Positions 6,977 through 7,259 of a DNA stretch of 7,259 bases are shown in pieces. Below the pieces are notes generated by a model. That model saw nothing but the letters and a program-made list of their open reading frames with translations. It was not told where the DNA came from and made no database searches. Numbering within the stretch: position 1 is the stretch's first letter; the number at the start of each line of letters is the position of its first letter. Source of the DNA: Opitutales bacterium (lineage in GTDB: Bacteria > Verrucomicrobiota > Verrucomicrobiia > Opitutales > Opitutaceae); assembly GCA_021772595.1 (NCBI GenBank), contig JAJFLS010000240.1:1-7259 (forward strand), in the 5' to 3' direction. The position numbers were made by a program, and so were the translations under genes.

Positions 6977-7259
6977 TCAGCGCTGGCTCGCGGTAAATGC
7001 AAATTGTTTCGGCGACACACCGAAAAACTGCTTGAAGGTCCGCGAGAAGTAATAGGGATCATCAAAGCCGACTCTTGTAGCGACTTCTTTGACCATCTTG
7101 CTTTCCCGCATCAACAGCTCAGCAGCGTAGTTCATTTTATAATGCACGAGCAACTGCGACGGCGTCGTATTGGCGAATCGCCGGAAGAGCCGCGACAGAT
7201 AAGCGCTGCTAACGTTACATCTTGAAGCTAAATCGCTGATACCTTTTAAAGACTTATAG
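6977..7259 (-). CDS. AraC-family transcriptional regulator, C-terminal part (5' end cut by window)
   Basis: Ninety-three codons of the 3' end are present, ending in TGA at 6979-6977; the start lies beyond the right edge. The fragment is the second part of an AraC DNA-binding domain. The first helix-turn-helix reads GISDLASRCNVSSAYLSRLF, then MNYAAELLMRES forms the linking helix. The second helix-turn-helix reads MVKEVATRVGFDDPYYFSRT, followed by the family signature FKQFFGVSPKQF. The sensor domain is not visible, so the ligand is unknown. Position directly upstream of the sulfatase on the same strand suggests the two belong to one unit, with the regulator a plausible controller of the sulfatase; this is inference. 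It is clearly distinct from the PAS-AraC regulator at 4419-5240 in its helix-turn-helix residues, so the two are not a recent duplication. Confidence 0.92.
   Translation of the reverse strand, partial: YKSLKGISDLASRCNVSSAYLSRLFRRFANTTPSQLLVHYKMNYAAELLMRESKMVKEVATRVGFDDPYYFSRTFKQFFGVSPKQFAFTASQR

Overview
The window looks like part of a PVC-superphylum genome, most likely Verrucomicrobiota or possibly Planctomycetota. The main reason is the large multidomain protein on the left: an N-terminal SGNH-like domain, the 'membrane-bound dehydrogenase' beta-propeller typical of PVC bacteria, HEAT-like repeats, a CxxCH cytochrome c and a ThuA domain. A secreted Cys-type sulfatase and PAS-AraC regulators fit the polysaccharide-degrading lifestyle of these bacteria. 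The phylum call is inference from gene content, not from a marker gene.

Layout: all four recognisable genes are on the minus strand, so the window reads right to left. (1) 6977-7259 is the C-terminal end of an AraC-family regulator, cut by the right edge. (2) 5466-6923 is an exported formylglycine-type sulfatase with the active-site motif CVASR, starting 53 nt after the first gene stops. (3) 4419-5240 is a PAS-AraC regulator, separated from the sulfatase by a 225-nt gap rich in short palindromes. (4) 1-4213 is a fusion protein of more than 1,400 residues, separated from the regulator by a 205-nt gap that also contains repeats. Only its last residues should lie beyond the left edge.

Likely joint role (inference): the regulators sense a metabolite or the physiological state and control periplasmic catabolism. 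The sulfatase removes sulfate esters from a glycan or small molecule. The fusion protein probably oxidises or binds a sugar-like compound and passes electrons through its single c-type heme. No transporter, glycoside hydrolase or sulfatase-maturating enzyme lies in the window, so the substrate is unknown.

Points that stand out: the SGNH domain appears to have lost Ser, Asp and His of its catalytic set; the sulfatase motif has Ala in place of Pro; and both regulatory gaps carry repeated operator-like elements. No start codon has a convincing Shine-Dalgarno sequence. I saw no RNA genes, CRISPR arrays, insertion sequences or integration sites. Plus-strand open frames are antisense shadows of the minus-strand genes.
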